Notes under the pieces: model-generated
What the model was told of the DNA's origin: nothing
The model's input: the letters and a program-made list of their open reading frames with translations, nothing else
Database searches by the model: none
Position numbers and translations under genes: made by a program
DNA from: Flavobacterium sp.
GTDB taxonomy: Bacteria > Bacteroidota > Bacteroidia > Flavobacteriales > Flavobacteriaceae
Length of the DNA: 64,000 nucleotides
Assembly: GCF_027484205.1 (NCBI RefSeq)
Contig: NZ_JAIXUB010000015.1
Span: forward strand, 496,001 to 560,000
Direction: 5' to 3'
Shown: positions 8,374 to 17,050 of the stretch, in pieces
Numbering within the stretch: the stretch's first letter is position 1
How the letters are laid out: each line of letters begins with the position of its first letter

Positions 8374-8420
8374 CAATTTCAAAAATCAATTTCAATTTCA
8401 AAAATCAATTTCAAAAAATA
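8374..8420. repeat. Tandem CAATTTCAAAAAT microrepeat
   Basis: Between the HlyD and ATPase genes the word CAATTTCAAAAAT recurs about three times with small changes. A related array is downstream of the permease gene at 11614-11660. Confidence 0.6.
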
Positions 8421-8445
8421 GTAATAAATCAAAAAACGAATAATC

Positions 8446-9147
8446 ATGATAAAAATCAACAATCTTTCTAAAGTTTTTAGAACTGAAGAAGTAGAAACTA
8501 AAGCTCTTAACGAAGTTTCAATCACAATCAATCAAGGCGAATTTGTAACCATTATGGGCGCATCAGGTAGCGGAAAATCAACACTGTTAAATATTGTTGG
8601 TCTTTTAGATGGTGCGTCTAGCGGAACGTACCAACTTTTAAATCAGGAAATTATTGGTTTAAAGGAGCAAGAAAAATCGAAAGTTAGAAAACAAAATATT
8701 GGGTTCATCTTCCAAAATTTTAATCTAATTGACGAACTTTCGGTGTATGATAACATTGAATTGCCACTCATTTACAACAACATTCCATCATCTGAAAGAA
8801 AGAAAAAAGTAGAAGTTATTGCAGAACGATTAGGTATTTCGCATCGATTAAAGCATTATCCACAACAACTTTCTGGCGGACAGCAACAACGTGTAGCCGT
8901 GGCAAGAGCGTTAATTAACGATCCAAAAATCATTCTTGCCGATGAACCAACAGGAAATCTTGACAGTAAAAACGGAAATGAAGTAATGGAATTATTAACT
9001 GATTTGCACGCACAAGGCAGTACGATTTTAATGGTTACACATTCTGATTATGATGCATCATTTTCACAAAGAACCATTTTTATGAAAGACGGAATGATTC
9101 TTTCAGAAAAGACAAACAGCAAAAATGTAGACGTTTTTGTTTCTTAA
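8446..9147 (+). CDS. ABC transporter ATPase, MacB/LolD type
   Basis: A 233-residue ATPase with every ABC motif: Walker [10 protein letters not shown] (about 38-46), Q-loop in [12 protein letters not shown], signature [15 protein letters not shown] (about 143-157), Walker [14 protein letters not shown] (about 165-177) and the switch His in MVTHSD. Length and the signature place it in the MacB/LolD/FtsE group that works with FtsX-type permeases rather than importers. The partner permease starts 30 bases downstream and carries no ATPase domain itself. Together with the HlyD and TolC proteins it forms a tripartite efflux complex. Confidence 0.94.
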   Translation: MIKINNLSKVFRTEEVETKALNEVSITINQGEFVTIMGASGSGKSTLLNIVGLLDGASSGTYQLLNQEIIGLKEQEKSKVRKQNIGFIFQNFNLIDELSVYDNIELPLIYNNIPSSERKKKVEVIAERLGISHRLKHYPQQLSGGQQQRVAVARALINDPKIILADEPTGNLDSKNGNEVMELLTDLHAQGSTILMVTHSDYDASFSQRTIFMKDGMILSEKTNSKNVDVFVS

Positions 9148-9177
9148 AATCATCATCATCAAAAAACGAATAAAATC

Positions 9178-11613
9178 ATGCTAAAAAATTGGATAAACAT
9201 ATTTTTATACCACATCAAAAACAACAAGCTTTTTACGGCTTTGAATGTTTTAGGATTGAGTATTGGAATTGCAGGATTAATTTTTGCCATTCTATATTGG
9301 AACGACGAACACAGTTATAACGATTGGAATCCTTATAAAGAAAGAGTTTTCCAGTCGATAAACAGAGTTAGTCCAACGGATTATTGGGCGAGTAATGTAG
9401 CACCATTGGAAGCACATTTGAAAACTGATTTCGACGAAATTGAGTCGTATTGTTACATGGACAATTGGTATTATGAAGAAATTGTTCAATACAAAAACAA
9501 AAAAGAAATTCTTAAAATCACCGATGCTCAAAAAACTTTTTTCGAAATGTTTCCTTTTGATTTTATTCAAGGAAATGCAAAAACGGCTTTGAAAGACAAT
9601 ACAAGTATTGCAATTTCAAAAGCAGCTGCTGAAAAATTGTTTGGTGCTGAAAATCCAATGGGTAAAATTGTAAAATACTCTGGTCGAAATTTAGTAGTTC
9701 GCGGCGTTTACAACATTCCAGGAAAATCGTCAATGCAACCTGATGCTGTGACCAATTTAATTGACAACAAACTTCTACCCGAAAAAGAAAATTGGGGAAA
9801 CTTTAGTTTTGGATTGATGTTGAAATTTAAAAACCCAAACGATAAGGAAAAGGTAACTGCCAAGATTGAAAAATTAATGTTTGAAAATCGAATTGTAAGA
9901 TGGGCAAAGTCTGAAGGAATAACAGTTGAAGAATGGCTTAAAAAAAATGGAGGCGATGATTTAAAAGCAATTCTTGAACCATTAAAAGATTCAAGATTAC
10001 ATTCCATCACTGAAGGATTTGCAGAAGGCAGAGGAAACTATCAGTTTTTACTAATTATGGTTGGTTTGTCTGTTTTAATTTTAATTTTATCTATTGTAAA
10101 CTACATCAATCTTGCTACGGCAAATGCTATAAAACGCGCTAAAGAAGTTGGTGTTCGCAAGATTATTGGCGCTTCAAAATCTAATATTATCAAGCAATTT
10201 ATTTTTGAAACTATTTTAATCACTACTTTTTCAATTTTGTTAGCTTTAGTAATTGTAGAATTATCGTTGCCTTATTACAATGAGTTTCTTGGAAAAGAAT
10301 TAGTCATTTTTGGTAGCCAATTTTACTTACAATTGGCATTAATTTTCATCATTACAATTATTGTTGCTGGAATATTTCCTGCGGTTTATGTATCTAATTT
10401 TGAAACGTTAAAAGTACTAAAAGGTAATTTCGGAAGGAGCAAAAGTGGCGTTTGGTTGCGCAACGGAATGTTAATTCTTCAATTTGCTATAGCCACTTTT
10501 TTTATCATAGGTTCTTATATTGTTTATGAGCAAATAAAATTCATTTCGGCCAAAGATTTAGGATTTAAAGGCGATCAAGTACTTTCTATAACCTATCGAA
10601 ATAAATATGATTGGAAGGAAGATGATTATAAGAAAAAAGTCTACAATCGTTACAATATGATCAAGACAGAAATTTCTAAAATTAATGGAGTTGAGAAAGT
10701 AGCGACAGGTGCTTTTAGTTTTGGTTCAGCAAATGGTTCAACTTCTGGTTTTACTTATAAAAACAGTCATAACATTCAAGGTAGAAATATGGGAGTCGAT
10801 TTTGGAATGTTAGAATTGATGCAAATAAAAATCAAAGAAGGAAGAAGTTTGTCCGAAAAATTTGCTTCCGATACAATCAGTTCTATGTTAGTAAATGAAA
10901 CTGCTTTAAAAGAAATGGGTGAAAAAAATCCGATAGGAAAACCGGTAGATTGGAATGGTCATAAGTTAAAAATTATTGGAGTAGTGAAAGATTTTAATTT
11001 ATTTGGACCACAAGAAAAAGTTCCGCCAATGGTGTTTTTTCACTTCAAAACCGTGGATTGGATGTTACAAAATGCTAACAAAATTCACGTGAAAGTAAAA
11101 GCAGAAAATATGGAACAAACTATTGCCGATATTGAAAAGTTTTGGGTTAAAAATGTCGATACAGACTATCCTTTTCAATATGATTTTGTCGATAAAGAAT
11201 ATGCTCGAACTTATGAAACCTATGTAAAACAAAAGAATTTATTTTCATTGTTAAACGTAATTGTAATCTTAATTGCTCTTTTCGGATTGTTTTCTTTGGC
11301 ATCATTTTCAATTCAAAGACGTATGAAAGAAATTGCTATCAGAAAGACACTTGGAGCAGAAACGAATGTTTTACTAAAAGAATTATCAAAACAATACATC
11401 GTTTTTTGTGTAATCGGGTTTTTAATTGCGCTATTTCCGGTGTATTATTTACTCAATTTATGGTTAGAGAATTTCGCTTTTAGAATTGATATTTCTATAA
11501 TTCCTTTCATTATTGGGTTTGTTGTTTTATTGATTTTAACGCTGGTAGTCGTATTATCAAGAGCATATCAAGCAACAAGGGTTGAAGTATTAAAATATTT
11601 AAAATACGAGTAA
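9178..11613 (+). CDS. MacB-like/FtsX ABC permease, duplicated module
   Basis: An 811-residue permease built of two MacB periplasmic-core plus FtsX units. The N-terminal helix (about 22-40) is followed by a periplasmic domain to about 280, three helices (about 285-310, 335-360, 375-400), a further helix near 425-450, a second periplasmic domain to about 680, and three C-terminal helices (about 690-712, 735-757, 770-795). Both units show the cytoplasmic FtsX signature: RAKEVGVRKIIGASKSNIIK (about 320-339) and RRMKEIAIRKTLGAETNVL (about 715-733). Such double-module permeases are common in Bacteroidetes and work as one chain with a separate ATPase, here the preceding gene. Confidence 0.92.
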   Translation: MLKNWINIFLYHIKNNKLFTALNVLGLSIGIAGLIFAILYWNDEHSYNDWNPYKERVFQSINRVSPTDYWASNVAPLEAHLKTDFDEIESYCYMDNWYYEEIVQYKNKKEILKITDAQKTFFEMFPFDFIQGNAKTALKDNTSIAISKAAAEKLFGAENPMGKIVKYSGRNLVVRGVYNIPGKSSMQPDAVTNLIDNKLLPEKENWGNFSFGLMLKFKNPNDKEKVTAKIEKLMFENRIVRWAKSEGITVEEWLKKNGGDDLKAILEPLKDSRLHSITEGFAEGRGNYQFLLIMVGLSVLILILSIVNYINLATANAIKRAKEVGVRKIIGASKSNIIKQFIFETILITTFSILLALVIVELSLPYYNEFLGKELVIFGSQFYLQLALIFIITIIVAGIFPAVYVSNFETLKVLKGNFGRSKSGVWLRNGMLILQFAIATFFIIGSYIVYEQIKFISAKDLGFKGDQVLSITYRNKYDWKEDDYKKKVYNRYNMIKTEISKINGVEKVATGAFSFGSANGSTSGFTYKNSHNIQGRNMGVDFGMLELMQIKIKEGRSLSEKFASDTISSMLVNETALKEMGEKNPIGKPVDWNGHKLKIIGVVKDFNLFGPQEKVPPMVFFHFKTVDWMLQNANKIHVKVKAENMEQTIADIEKFWVKNVDTDYPFQYDFVDKEYARTYETYVKQKNLFSLLNVIVILIALFGLFSLASFSIQRRMKEIAIRKTLGAETNVLLKELSKQYIVFCVIGFLIALFPVYYLLNLWLENFAFRIDISIIPFIIGFVVLLILTLVVVLSRAYQATRVEVLKYLKYE

Positions 11614-11660
11614 TTTCAAAATTCAACTTCAAAATTCAACTTCAAAATTCAATTTTGAAA
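11614..11660. repeat. Tandem TTCAAAATTCAAC microrepeat
   Basis: Three near-identical copies of TTCAAAATTCAA(C) follow the permease stop codon and end in a palindrome TTCAAAATTCAATTTTGAA. The array resembles the one at 8374-8420 in the same operon. Confidence 0.6.
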
Positions 11661-11664
11661 AAGG

Positions 11665-11692
11665 TTTGTCAGTCTGAGCTTGTCGAAGACTT
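11665..11692. repeat. Diverged copy of the GAGCGCAGTCGA dispersed repeat
   Basis: TTTGTCAGTCTGAGCTTGTCGAAGAC matches the outline of the dispersed repeat TTGTCA..CTGAGCGCAGTCGAAG seen elsewhere in the window (44735, 47736, 49007), with the central GCGCA replaced by CTTG. This copy is intergenic. Confidence 0.6.
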
Positions 11693-11775
11693 CTAAAAAT
11701 ATAAAAGATCAGAGAAAATTCCATCAATTTTTCTAATTTCTTAAATCTGTGTATCAAAATCAATCAATTTTAAAA

Positions 11776-13083
11776 ATGAATTGTTTAGTAAAAATAATTT
11801 TGACTTTGTTTTTAATAATCTTAAGCAATTTTGCTAACGGTCAGGAAACAACTTGGCCGTTGCAAAAATGTATCGAAAAAGGATTAGAAAACAATATTGA
11901 AATAAAAATCCGTCAACTAGAAGTAAAGCGTATTGAAAAAAGCCGAAATTCGGTTTGGAATCAATTATTGCCAACTGTTAGTTTCAATGGAAGTCAATCG
12001 TATAATTTTGGTTCCACCATTGATCCAGCTACTAATAATAGAGTAAGTTCTAACATACAATATGATAATTTTTTTATCAATGCTAATATGAATTTAATCG
12101 ATTTTAATGCGTTTGCCAATGCTCAAAAAAATAAAATAGATATCGAAAAAGCAAAAGCCGATAAAGAAGTTATAGAAAACGAATATAAACTTCAAATTTT
12201 AGATAGTTATTATCAAGCGCTTTTTACACAAGAATTACTAAAAATTCAACGCGAACAATTTAAAAATGCAGCTTTTAATTTGGATAGAATTTCAAAAGAA
12301 GTCAAAATTGGTAGCAAACCTAAAAGCGATTTATATGATGTGCAATTTAGTTTTGCTCAAGAAGAAAAGCGTATTTTAGAAACCGAACAATTGTACAATA
12401 TCCAGAAGATGCAATTATTTCAATTGATGAATGTTGTTGACTTTTCAATTTCAGAAGTCGTTTTAGTTTCTAATTCTTCAGATGAAATGACTTCGGTTTC
12501 GACAGAAATTTCCAATCCAAAAATAAAATTTGCTGAACTATCTTATCAAAGTAGTTTGAAAGAATTAAGAAGTCAAAGAGCTTCTAATTTACCTGTTCTA
12601 TCCTCATTTTATTCTATTTCAAGTTTTTATTATAAACCATTAAATCAATCGACCGCAGGATTATCAAGTTTTAGTAATCAAATAGGAGATAATAAAAACC
12701 AGCAAGTTGGAATTCAATTAAGTGTACCTATTTTTAGTGGTTTTAGAAATAATAAAAAAAATGTAGCTGCTAAAATCGAAACCGAAAAAAGCAAACTCAC
12801 CATTACTCAAGAACAACAAAAAATTGAAAATCAAATTGCTCTAGAAAAACAAAATCAACGAAATTATTTGCAACTTCAAAGTAAATTTGAAGAAACACTT
12901 TCCTATGCAAAAGCATCTTTTACAACAACACAAGCCAAATTTTTATCAGGAAAAATAGAATCAATTTCATTATCATCAGTTAAAAATCAATTGCTTTCAT
13001 CAGAATATGAATTTTTAAAAAATACGCTTCAAATTCAGTATACCAATTTCAAAATTAATTTGATTAAATACAATAAGTTATAA
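11776..13083 (+). CDS. TolC-family outer membrane channel
   Basis: The frame is open from a GTG at 11749, but ATG at 11776 gives a clean signal peptide (NCLVKIILTLFLIILSNFANG, cleaved before QETTW) and is taken as the start, giving 435 residues. The mature protein has two structural repeats of long alpha-helical coiled coil (heptad-rich stretches about 80-230 and 270-430) with the beta-strand segments GSQSYNFGSTIDP and GIQLSVPIFSGFRN, the typical outer-membrane efflux protein pattern. It completes the tripartite exporter with the HlyD adaptor and ABC permease. It is separated from the permease by 162 bases of repeat, but same strand and order support one operon. Confidence 0.9.
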   Translation: MNCLVKIILTLFLIILSNFANGQETTWPLQKCIEKGLENNIEIKIRQLEVKRIEKSRNSVWNQLLPTVSFNGSQSYNFGSTIDPATNNRVSSNIQYDNFFINANMNLIDFNAFANAQKNKIDIEKAKADKEVIENEYKLQILDSYYQALFTQELLKIQREQFKNAAFNLDRISKEVKIGSKPKSDLYDVQFSFAQEEKRILETEQLYNIQKMQLFQLMNVVDFSISEVVLVSNSSDEMTSVSTEISNPKIKFAELSYQSSLKELRSQRASNLPVLSSFYSISSFYYKPLNQSTAGLSSFSNQIGDNKNQQVGIQLSVPIFSGFRNNKKNVAAKIETEKSKLTITQEQQKIENQIALEKQNQRNYLQLQSKFEETLSYAKASFTTTQAKFLSGKIESISLSSVKNQLLSSEYEFLKNTLQIQYTNFKINLIKYNKL

Positions 13084-13141
13084 CTATTTCATTATAACAA
13101 AACTTTAAACCTTGTTTCTATCATACTTTTAAACTTCTTAT

Positions 13142-13149
13142 TATCTTTG
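13142..13149 (+). promoter_or_regulatory. Bacteroidetes -7 element for mrp
   Basis: TATCTTTG, an exact TAnnTTTG, lies 25 bases before the ATG at 13175. No -33 element is seen at the expected distance. Confidence 0.55.
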
Positions 13150-13174
13150 CAATTCATATTCAGTTTAAATAAAA

Positions 13175-14305
13175 ATGAAGTTAGATAGAAAAGAAATCCT
13201 CAAAGCTTTAGAAACCATTTCTATTGCAGGTGAAGGAAAAAATATGGTCGAAAGTGGTGCGGTTCAAAATGTAATCACTTTTGGCGATGAGGTTGTAGTT
13301 GATTTGTTGCTTTCAACTCCAGCAATGCACATCAAAAAAAGAGCTGAAGACGATATAAAAAAACTAATTCACGAGCAATTTTCTCCAGATGCTGTTGTGA
13401 AAGTAAATATCAAAGTGGAAGCTAAAGAAAATCCAAACGAAATTAAAGGAAAATCAATTCCGGGAATTAGTAATATTATTGCTGTAGCTTCCGGAAAAGG
13501 CGGTGTAGGAAAATCTACAACAACGGCTAATTTAGCGGTGACTCTTGCAAGAATGGGATTCAAAGTTGGTGTTCTTGATGCCGATATTTACGGTCCAAGT
13601 ATGCCAATTATGTTCGATGTAGAAAACGAAAAACCAATTTCTATTGAAGTGGACGGAAAGTCTAAAATGAAACCTATCGAAAGTTATGAAATAAAATTAC
13701 TTTCTATTGGATTTTTTACTTCACCAAGTCAAGCGGTTATTTGGCGTGGACCAATGGCTGCAAAAGCGTTAAACCAAATGATTTTTGATGCCGATTGGGG
13801 ACAATTAGATTTTATGTTAATCGATTTACCACCAGGAACAGGAGACATTCACTTGTCAATTATGCAAGCCTTGCCAATTACTGGTGCGGTTGTAGTTAGT
13901 ACGCCTCAAAATGTGGCTCTAGCCGATGCTCGAAAAGGAGTTTCAATGTTCCAAAGCGATGCGATAAATGTTCCGGTTTTAGGAATTATAGAAAACATGG
14001 CGTATTTCACACCAGAGGAATTGCCAAATAACAAATACTATATCTTCGGAAAAGAAGGTGCTAAAAACCTTGCAGAAGATTTGAATGTGCCATTTTTAGG
14101 AGAAGTTCCATTAGTGCAAAGCATTCGTGAAGCAGGCGATTATGGTCGTCCAGCAGCATTGCAAACAGCATCTCCTTTGGAAAAAATATACGAAGAAATC
14201 GCTAGAAATGTGGTTCAAGAAACGGTAAATAGAAACGAAAATCTTGCACCAACAGAAGCAATAAAAATAACAACAATGGCAGGATGTTCTGCTGTGAAGA
14301 AATAG
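13175..14305 (+). CDS. Mrp/ApbC-type P-loop Fe-S cluster carrier
   Basis: A 376-residue protein with an N-terminal DUF59/MIP18 domain (about 1-85) and a MinD-like deviant P-loop domain. VASGKGGVGKSTTTANLAV (about 104-122) is the Walker A with the signature lysine, followed by DADIYGPSMP and MLIDLPPGTGD. These proteins bind and transfer 4Fe-4S clusters using ATP. The usual CxxC of the core family is not obvious; a C-terminal TTMAGCSAVKK holds one Cys. The next gene is a NifU-like Fe-S scaffold and two further genes downstream are a ferredoxin and its reductase, which fits an Fe-S role. Confidence 0.92.
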   Translation: MKLDRKEILKALETISIAGEGKNMVESGAVQNVITFGDEVVVDLLLSTPAMHIKKRAEDDIKKLIHEQFSPDAVVKVNIKVEAKENPNEIKGKSIPGISNIIAVASGKGGVGKSTTTANLAVTLARMGFKVGVLDADIYGPSMPIMFDVENEKPISIEVDGKSKMKPIESYEIKLLSIGFFTSPSQAVIWRGPMAAKALNQMIFDADWGQLDFMLIDLPPGTGDIHLSIMQALPITGAVVVSTPQNVALADARKGVSMFQSDAINVPVLGIIENMAYFTPEELPNNKYYIFGKEGAKNLAEDLNVPFLGEVPLVQSIREAGDYGRPAALQTASPLEKIYEEIARNVVQETVNRNENLAPTEAIKITTMAGCSAVKK

Positions 14306-14306
14306 T

Positions 14307-14395
14307 ATTCAGTTAGCAGTGGCAGTTATCAGTTTTTTTACAGAACTGAAAACTGCGACTGAAAACTGTAACTGAAAAACCGAAAACTAAAAAAG
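14307..14395. repeat. Intergenic microrepeat array (ACTGAAA type), second copy
   Basis: The mrp/NifU-like spacer is filled by CAGTTAGCAGTGGCAGTTATCAG, then several CTGAAAACTG words. The first part pairs with the second as a hairpin. It belongs to the same family as 2257-2326; both lie between two genes on the plus strand. Confidence 0.7.
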
Positions 14396-14635
14396 ATGAC
14401 AAACGAAGAATTAACATTAAATATCGAAAAAGCATTAGAAGAAATTAGACCTTTTTTGAATTCTGATGGTGGTGATATAAAATTAGTTTCTATTGATGAA
14501 GAAAAGCATGTAAAAGTACGTTTTGAAGGTGCATGTATTGGTTGTAGTGTAAATCAAATGACTTTAAAAGCAGGAGTTGAAACTACCATTAAAAAGTACG
14601 CACCTCAAATAGAAACGGTAGAAAATATAGCATAA
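14396..14635 (+). CDS. NifU-like C-terminal domain protein (Fe-S scaffold)
   Basis: A 79-residue stand-alone Nfu domain. The motif GACIGCSVNQMTLKAGVE contains the CxxC pair that binds a bridging Fe-S cluster, and SDGGDIKLVSID is the conserved first strand. Such proteins carry assembled clusters to target enzymes. It follows mrp on the same strand, although a repeat-rich 90-base spacer lies between them. The length is complete for a single-domain Nfu. Confidence 0.92.
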   Translation: MTNEELTLNIEKALEEIRPFLNSDGGDIKLVSIDEEKHVKVRFEGACIGCSVNQMTLKAGVETTIKKYAPQIETVENIA

Positions 14636-14639
14636 TTTT

Positions 14640-14760
14640 ATTCTGAGTTAGTCGAAGGATTTGGACTTTCCCACACAGGTCGGGCTTTCCGTTGCATTTT
14701 TTTATTTTATAAAAAAAATAAAAGGATTTCCACTGTAAACGAAGTTCTCTGAACACCAAT
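14640..14760. repeat. Composite intergenic repeat element
   Basis: After the NifU-like gene comes a diverged GAG(CGC)AGTCGAAG-type piece (TTCTGAGTTAGTCGAAGGAT, 14640-14660). Then follows a segment with CGGGCTTTCCGTTGCA, an AT palindrome (TTTTTTTATTTTATAAAAAA, about 14695-14725) and AAAGGATTTCCACTGTAA. The TTTCC-rTTG words resemble those in the element at 42776-42924. No gene is seen in 14636-14887; the rest is AT-rich leader. Confidence 0.5.
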
Positions 14761-14887
14761 AAAATAAATGTAATGTGAAAAAATCCCTAACGCAACATTA
14801 AACTGATAAATATCATAATAATAAAAAATTATGTTTTAGATTTTTGCATGTTTAAACTTCTAAAGTCATAACTCATAACCTTTCAAA

Positions 14888-15940
14888 ATGATTGAAACAG
14901 ACATACTTATTATAGGCGCTGGTCCAACGGGACTTTTTGCAGTTTTTGAAGCAGGACTTTTACAATTGAAATGCCATATAATTGATGCTCTTCCGCAACC
15001 TGGAGGACAATTGGCGGAGTTATATCCTAAAAAACCAATTTTTGATATTCCAGGTTATCCAGAAGTTTTAGCTGGTGATTTAGTGACTAATTTGATGGAA
15101 CAAATCAAACAATTTCAACCCGGATTTACCTTAGCTGAAACAGCTGAAACTATTGATAAATTAGAAGACGGAACTTTTATTGTTACTACAAATAAAGGAA
15201 CAAAACACCATGCAAAGGCAATAGCAATAGCTGGTGGATTAGGAACTTTCGAACCAAGAAAACCACAATTAGAAAATATTTCTTTTTACGAAGAAAAAGG
15301 AGTAGAATATTTTGTAAAAGATCCAGAATTGTTTCGTGATAAGCGAATTGTAATCGCTGGTGGCGGAGATTCTGCCTTAGATTGGAGTATATTCCTTTCA
15401 AATGTAGCTTCAGAAGTTACTTTGGTTCACAGGCGAAATGAATTCCGTGGTGCTTTAGATTCAGTTGAAAAAGTTCAGGAATTGAAAAAACTAGAAAAAA
15501 TCAATTTGATTACGCCTGCCGAAGTGGTTGCTATTAACGGAAAAGACCATGTTGAAAGTATTGTTTTAGAAAACGAAGGCGTTCAGCAAGTTTTTGAAAC
15601 CGACTATTTTATTCCGCTTTTTGGGTTGACACCAAAATTGGGAGCTATTGCCAATTGGGGATTAGAAATTGAGAAAAACGCCATCAAAGTAAATAACGCT
15701 TTAGATTATCAAACAAACATCGACGGAATATATGCCATTGGTGACGTAAATATTTATCCAGGAAAATTGAAATTGATTTTGTGTGGTTTTCATGAAGCTA
15801 CATTAATGTGTCAAAGTGTTTATCAAAGAATTAATCCAGGAAAACGATATGTTTTAAAATACACAACAGTCTCTGGAGTTGACGGATTCGACGGAACCAG
15901 AAAAGAAGCTGAAAAAGCGGTTGTAAAATCGATTGATTAA
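14888..15940 (+). CDS. Thioredoxin-reductase-like ferredoxin-NADP(+) reductase
   Basis: A 350-residue two-dinucleotide-binding flavoprotein. The FAD site IIGAGPTGLFAVFEAGLLQL is at the N-terminus and the NADP site VIAGGGDSALDWSIF near 156. The thioredoxin-reductase CxxC between the two is absent, and the C-terminal FAD contact YAIGDVNIYPGKLKL is present. This is the pattern of the TrxR-like ferredoxin/flavodoxin-NADP reductases of Bacteroidetes and Firmicutes. A 2Fe-2S ferredoxin gene lies 680 bases downstream and is the probable partner. The two are split by a two-gene cassette with its own promoter-like element. Confidence 0.9.
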   Translation: MIETDILIIGAGPTGLFAVFEAGLLQLKCHIIDALPQPGGQLAELYPKKPIFDIPGYPEVLAGDLVTNLMEQIKQFQPGFTLAETAETIDKLEDGTFIVTTNKGTKHHAKAIAIAGGLGTFEPRKPQLENISFYEEKGVEYFVKDPELFRDKRIVIAGGGDSALDWSIFLSNVASEVTLVHRRNEFRGALDSVEKVQELKKLEKINLITPAEVVAINGKDHVESIVLENEGVQQVFETDYFIPLFGLTPKLGAIANWGLEIEKNAIKVNNALDYQTNIDGIYAIGDVNIYPGKLKLILCGFHEATLMCQSVYQRINPGKRYVLKYTTVSGVDGFDGTRKEAEKAVVKSID

Positions 15941-15945
15941 ATTTT

Positions 15946-15953
15946 TATATTTG
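15946..15953 (+). promoter_or_regulatory. Bacteroidetes -7 element for the nucleotidyltransferase cassette
   Basis: TATATTTG, an exact TAnnTTTG, lies immediately after the reductase stop codon and 18 bases before the ATG at 15971. It suggests that the cassette is transcribed separately from the reductase. Confidence 0.5.
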
Positions 15954-15970
15954 TTCTTCAAAAATGATAT

Positions 15971-16177
15971 ATGAAAAATTTTAGAATGGACAGATCAGTC
16001 GTTACAAAATCTAGTTTTAAAGATGCAGACGATCATACTTCTTTTTATAATGATAAAACGCCTTTAGAACGTTTAGAAGCTGCGTGTTCCATTATAAATC
16101 AAATTTTTCAAGTTTCTGCTAATTCTAAAATTGATAAAACTATAATTCAGTCAAGGAAACATGCCAAATCTGTTTAA
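15971..16177 (+). CDS. Small protein paired with a nucleotidyltransferase, possible antitoxin
   Basis: A 68-residue, charged, probably helical protein (KTPLERLEAACSIINQIFQV is the most structured part). I do not recognise a named family. Its end overlaps the start of the next gene by 17 bases, so the two are translationally linked. The size, order and overlap are those of the small partner in nucleotidyltransferase-based toxin-antitoxin or defence pairs, but this is inference from arrangement only. It has its own -7 promoter element. Confidence 0.65.
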   Translation: MKNFRMDRSVVTKSSFKDADDHTSFYNDKTPLERLEAACSIINQIFQVSANSKIDKTIIQSRKHAKSV

Positions 16178-16616
16178 TCCCGATTTTTTAGATTTTTTAG
16201 AACTTTTAGATAAAAATGAAGTTGAATATCTATTAGTTGGTGGTTATGCAGTGATTCTTCATGGATATATCAGAAGTACTGGTGATTTAGATTTGTGGTT
16301 AAATAAAACATCAGAAAATTATAAAAAATTAGAGCAAGTTTATTCAGATTTTGGAGCACCGATTTTTCCTTATGAAGAGTTTTTAAACGATAAGTTTGAT
16401 GTTTGGAGTATCGGAGTTGAACCAACAAAAATCGAAATCTTAACACATGTTGATGGGTTAGAATTCAAAGAAAGTTTTATAAACTGCAATTGGTTTGATT
16501 TAGAAAAAATTAAAGTTCCTTATATTTATTTTGATGATTTAATAAAAAATAAATTAGCTTCAGGAAGATTCAAAGATTTAGCTGATATTGAACAATTAAA
16601 GAAGAAAAAAGAATAA
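16161..16616 (+). CDS. AbiEii/DUF6036-like nucleotidyltransferase
   Basis: A 151-residue member of the minimal nucleotidyltransferase fold. The pattern YLLVGGYAVILHGYIRSTGD followed by LDLWL matches GG(x)A...H...R.T.DLDLW, in which the two Asp bind metal. The rest (IEILTHVDGLEF, VPYIYFDDLIKNKLASGRFK, DLADIEQL) is the usual continuation of DUF6036/AbiEii-type proteins. Such enzymes transfer nucleotides to tRNA or proteins when they act as toxins; others may serve in housekeeping modification. It overlaps the small upstream gene and ends 2 bases before the ferredoxin gene. Confidence 0.8.
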   Translation: MPNLFNPDFLDFLELLDKNEVEYLLVGGYAVILHGYIRSTGDLDLWLNKTSENYKKLEQVYSDFGAPIFPYEEFLNDKFDVWSIGVEPTKIEILTHVDGLEFKESFINCNWFDLEKIKVPYIYFDDLIKNKLASGRFKDLADIEQLKKKKE

Positions 16617-16618
16617 TA

Positions 16619-16951
16619 ATGCCACAAGACGTAACAGTTTACATAACAGATAGAAACGGAGAACGACACGAAGTTCAAGCTCCAACGGACATGAACATGA
16701 ACATCATGGAATTAATTCGTGCTTATGAACTAGCTGAAGAAGGAACCGTTGGTGTTTGTGGCGGAATGGCAATGTGCGCTTCTTGCCAGTGCTACGTTTT
16801 AAATGATGTAATTTCATTAGAGCGAAATCCCGATGAGGAAGCCATGCTTTGGGAAGCATACCATGTGAAAGATAACTCACGTTTAGGTTGTCAAATTCCA
16901 ATAACAGAAGCCATCAACGGATTAGAAATCGAAATTGCACCAGAACAATAA
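16619..16951 (+). CDS. 2Fe-2S ferredoxin, adrenodoxin type
   Basis: A 110-residue ferredoxin. Cluster ligands are visible as GVCGGMAMCASCQCYV (Cys-x5-Cys-x2-Cys, with a fourth Cys close by) and RLGCQIP, the order found in ISC-type and adrenodoxin-like ferredoxins. It is a likely electron partner of the ferredoxin-NADP reductase at 14888. It follows the nucleotidyltransferase gene by 2 bases, so it is probably translated from the same message, and it ends with a clear terminator. Confidence 0.92.
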   Translation: MPQDVTVYITDRNGERHEVQAPTDMNMNIMELIRAYELAEEGTVGVCGGMAMCASCQCYVLNDVISLERNPDEEAMLWEAYHVKDNSRLGCQIPITEAINGLEIEIAPEQ

Positions 16952-16954
16952 TAT

Positions 16955-16983
16955 AAAGTGAGACGAAATTCTCACTTTTTTTG
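16955..16983 (+). terminator. Rho-independent terminator after the ferredoxin gene
   Basis: The 9-base stem AAAGTGAGA / TCTCACTTT encloses a 6-base loop and is followed by a T run. Confidence 0.85.
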
Positions 16984-17050
16984 TAACAAAATTTTAACAC
17001 TTACGTATAATCAAAATATCCCGCAAAACTAATTGGGGTTTTATTTTTTG

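Noticed and set aside
9292..9570. Minus-strand open frames opposite the ABC permease gene (also 9708-10010)
   Set aside because: They lie antisense to a clear permease frame, with no motif and no promoter.
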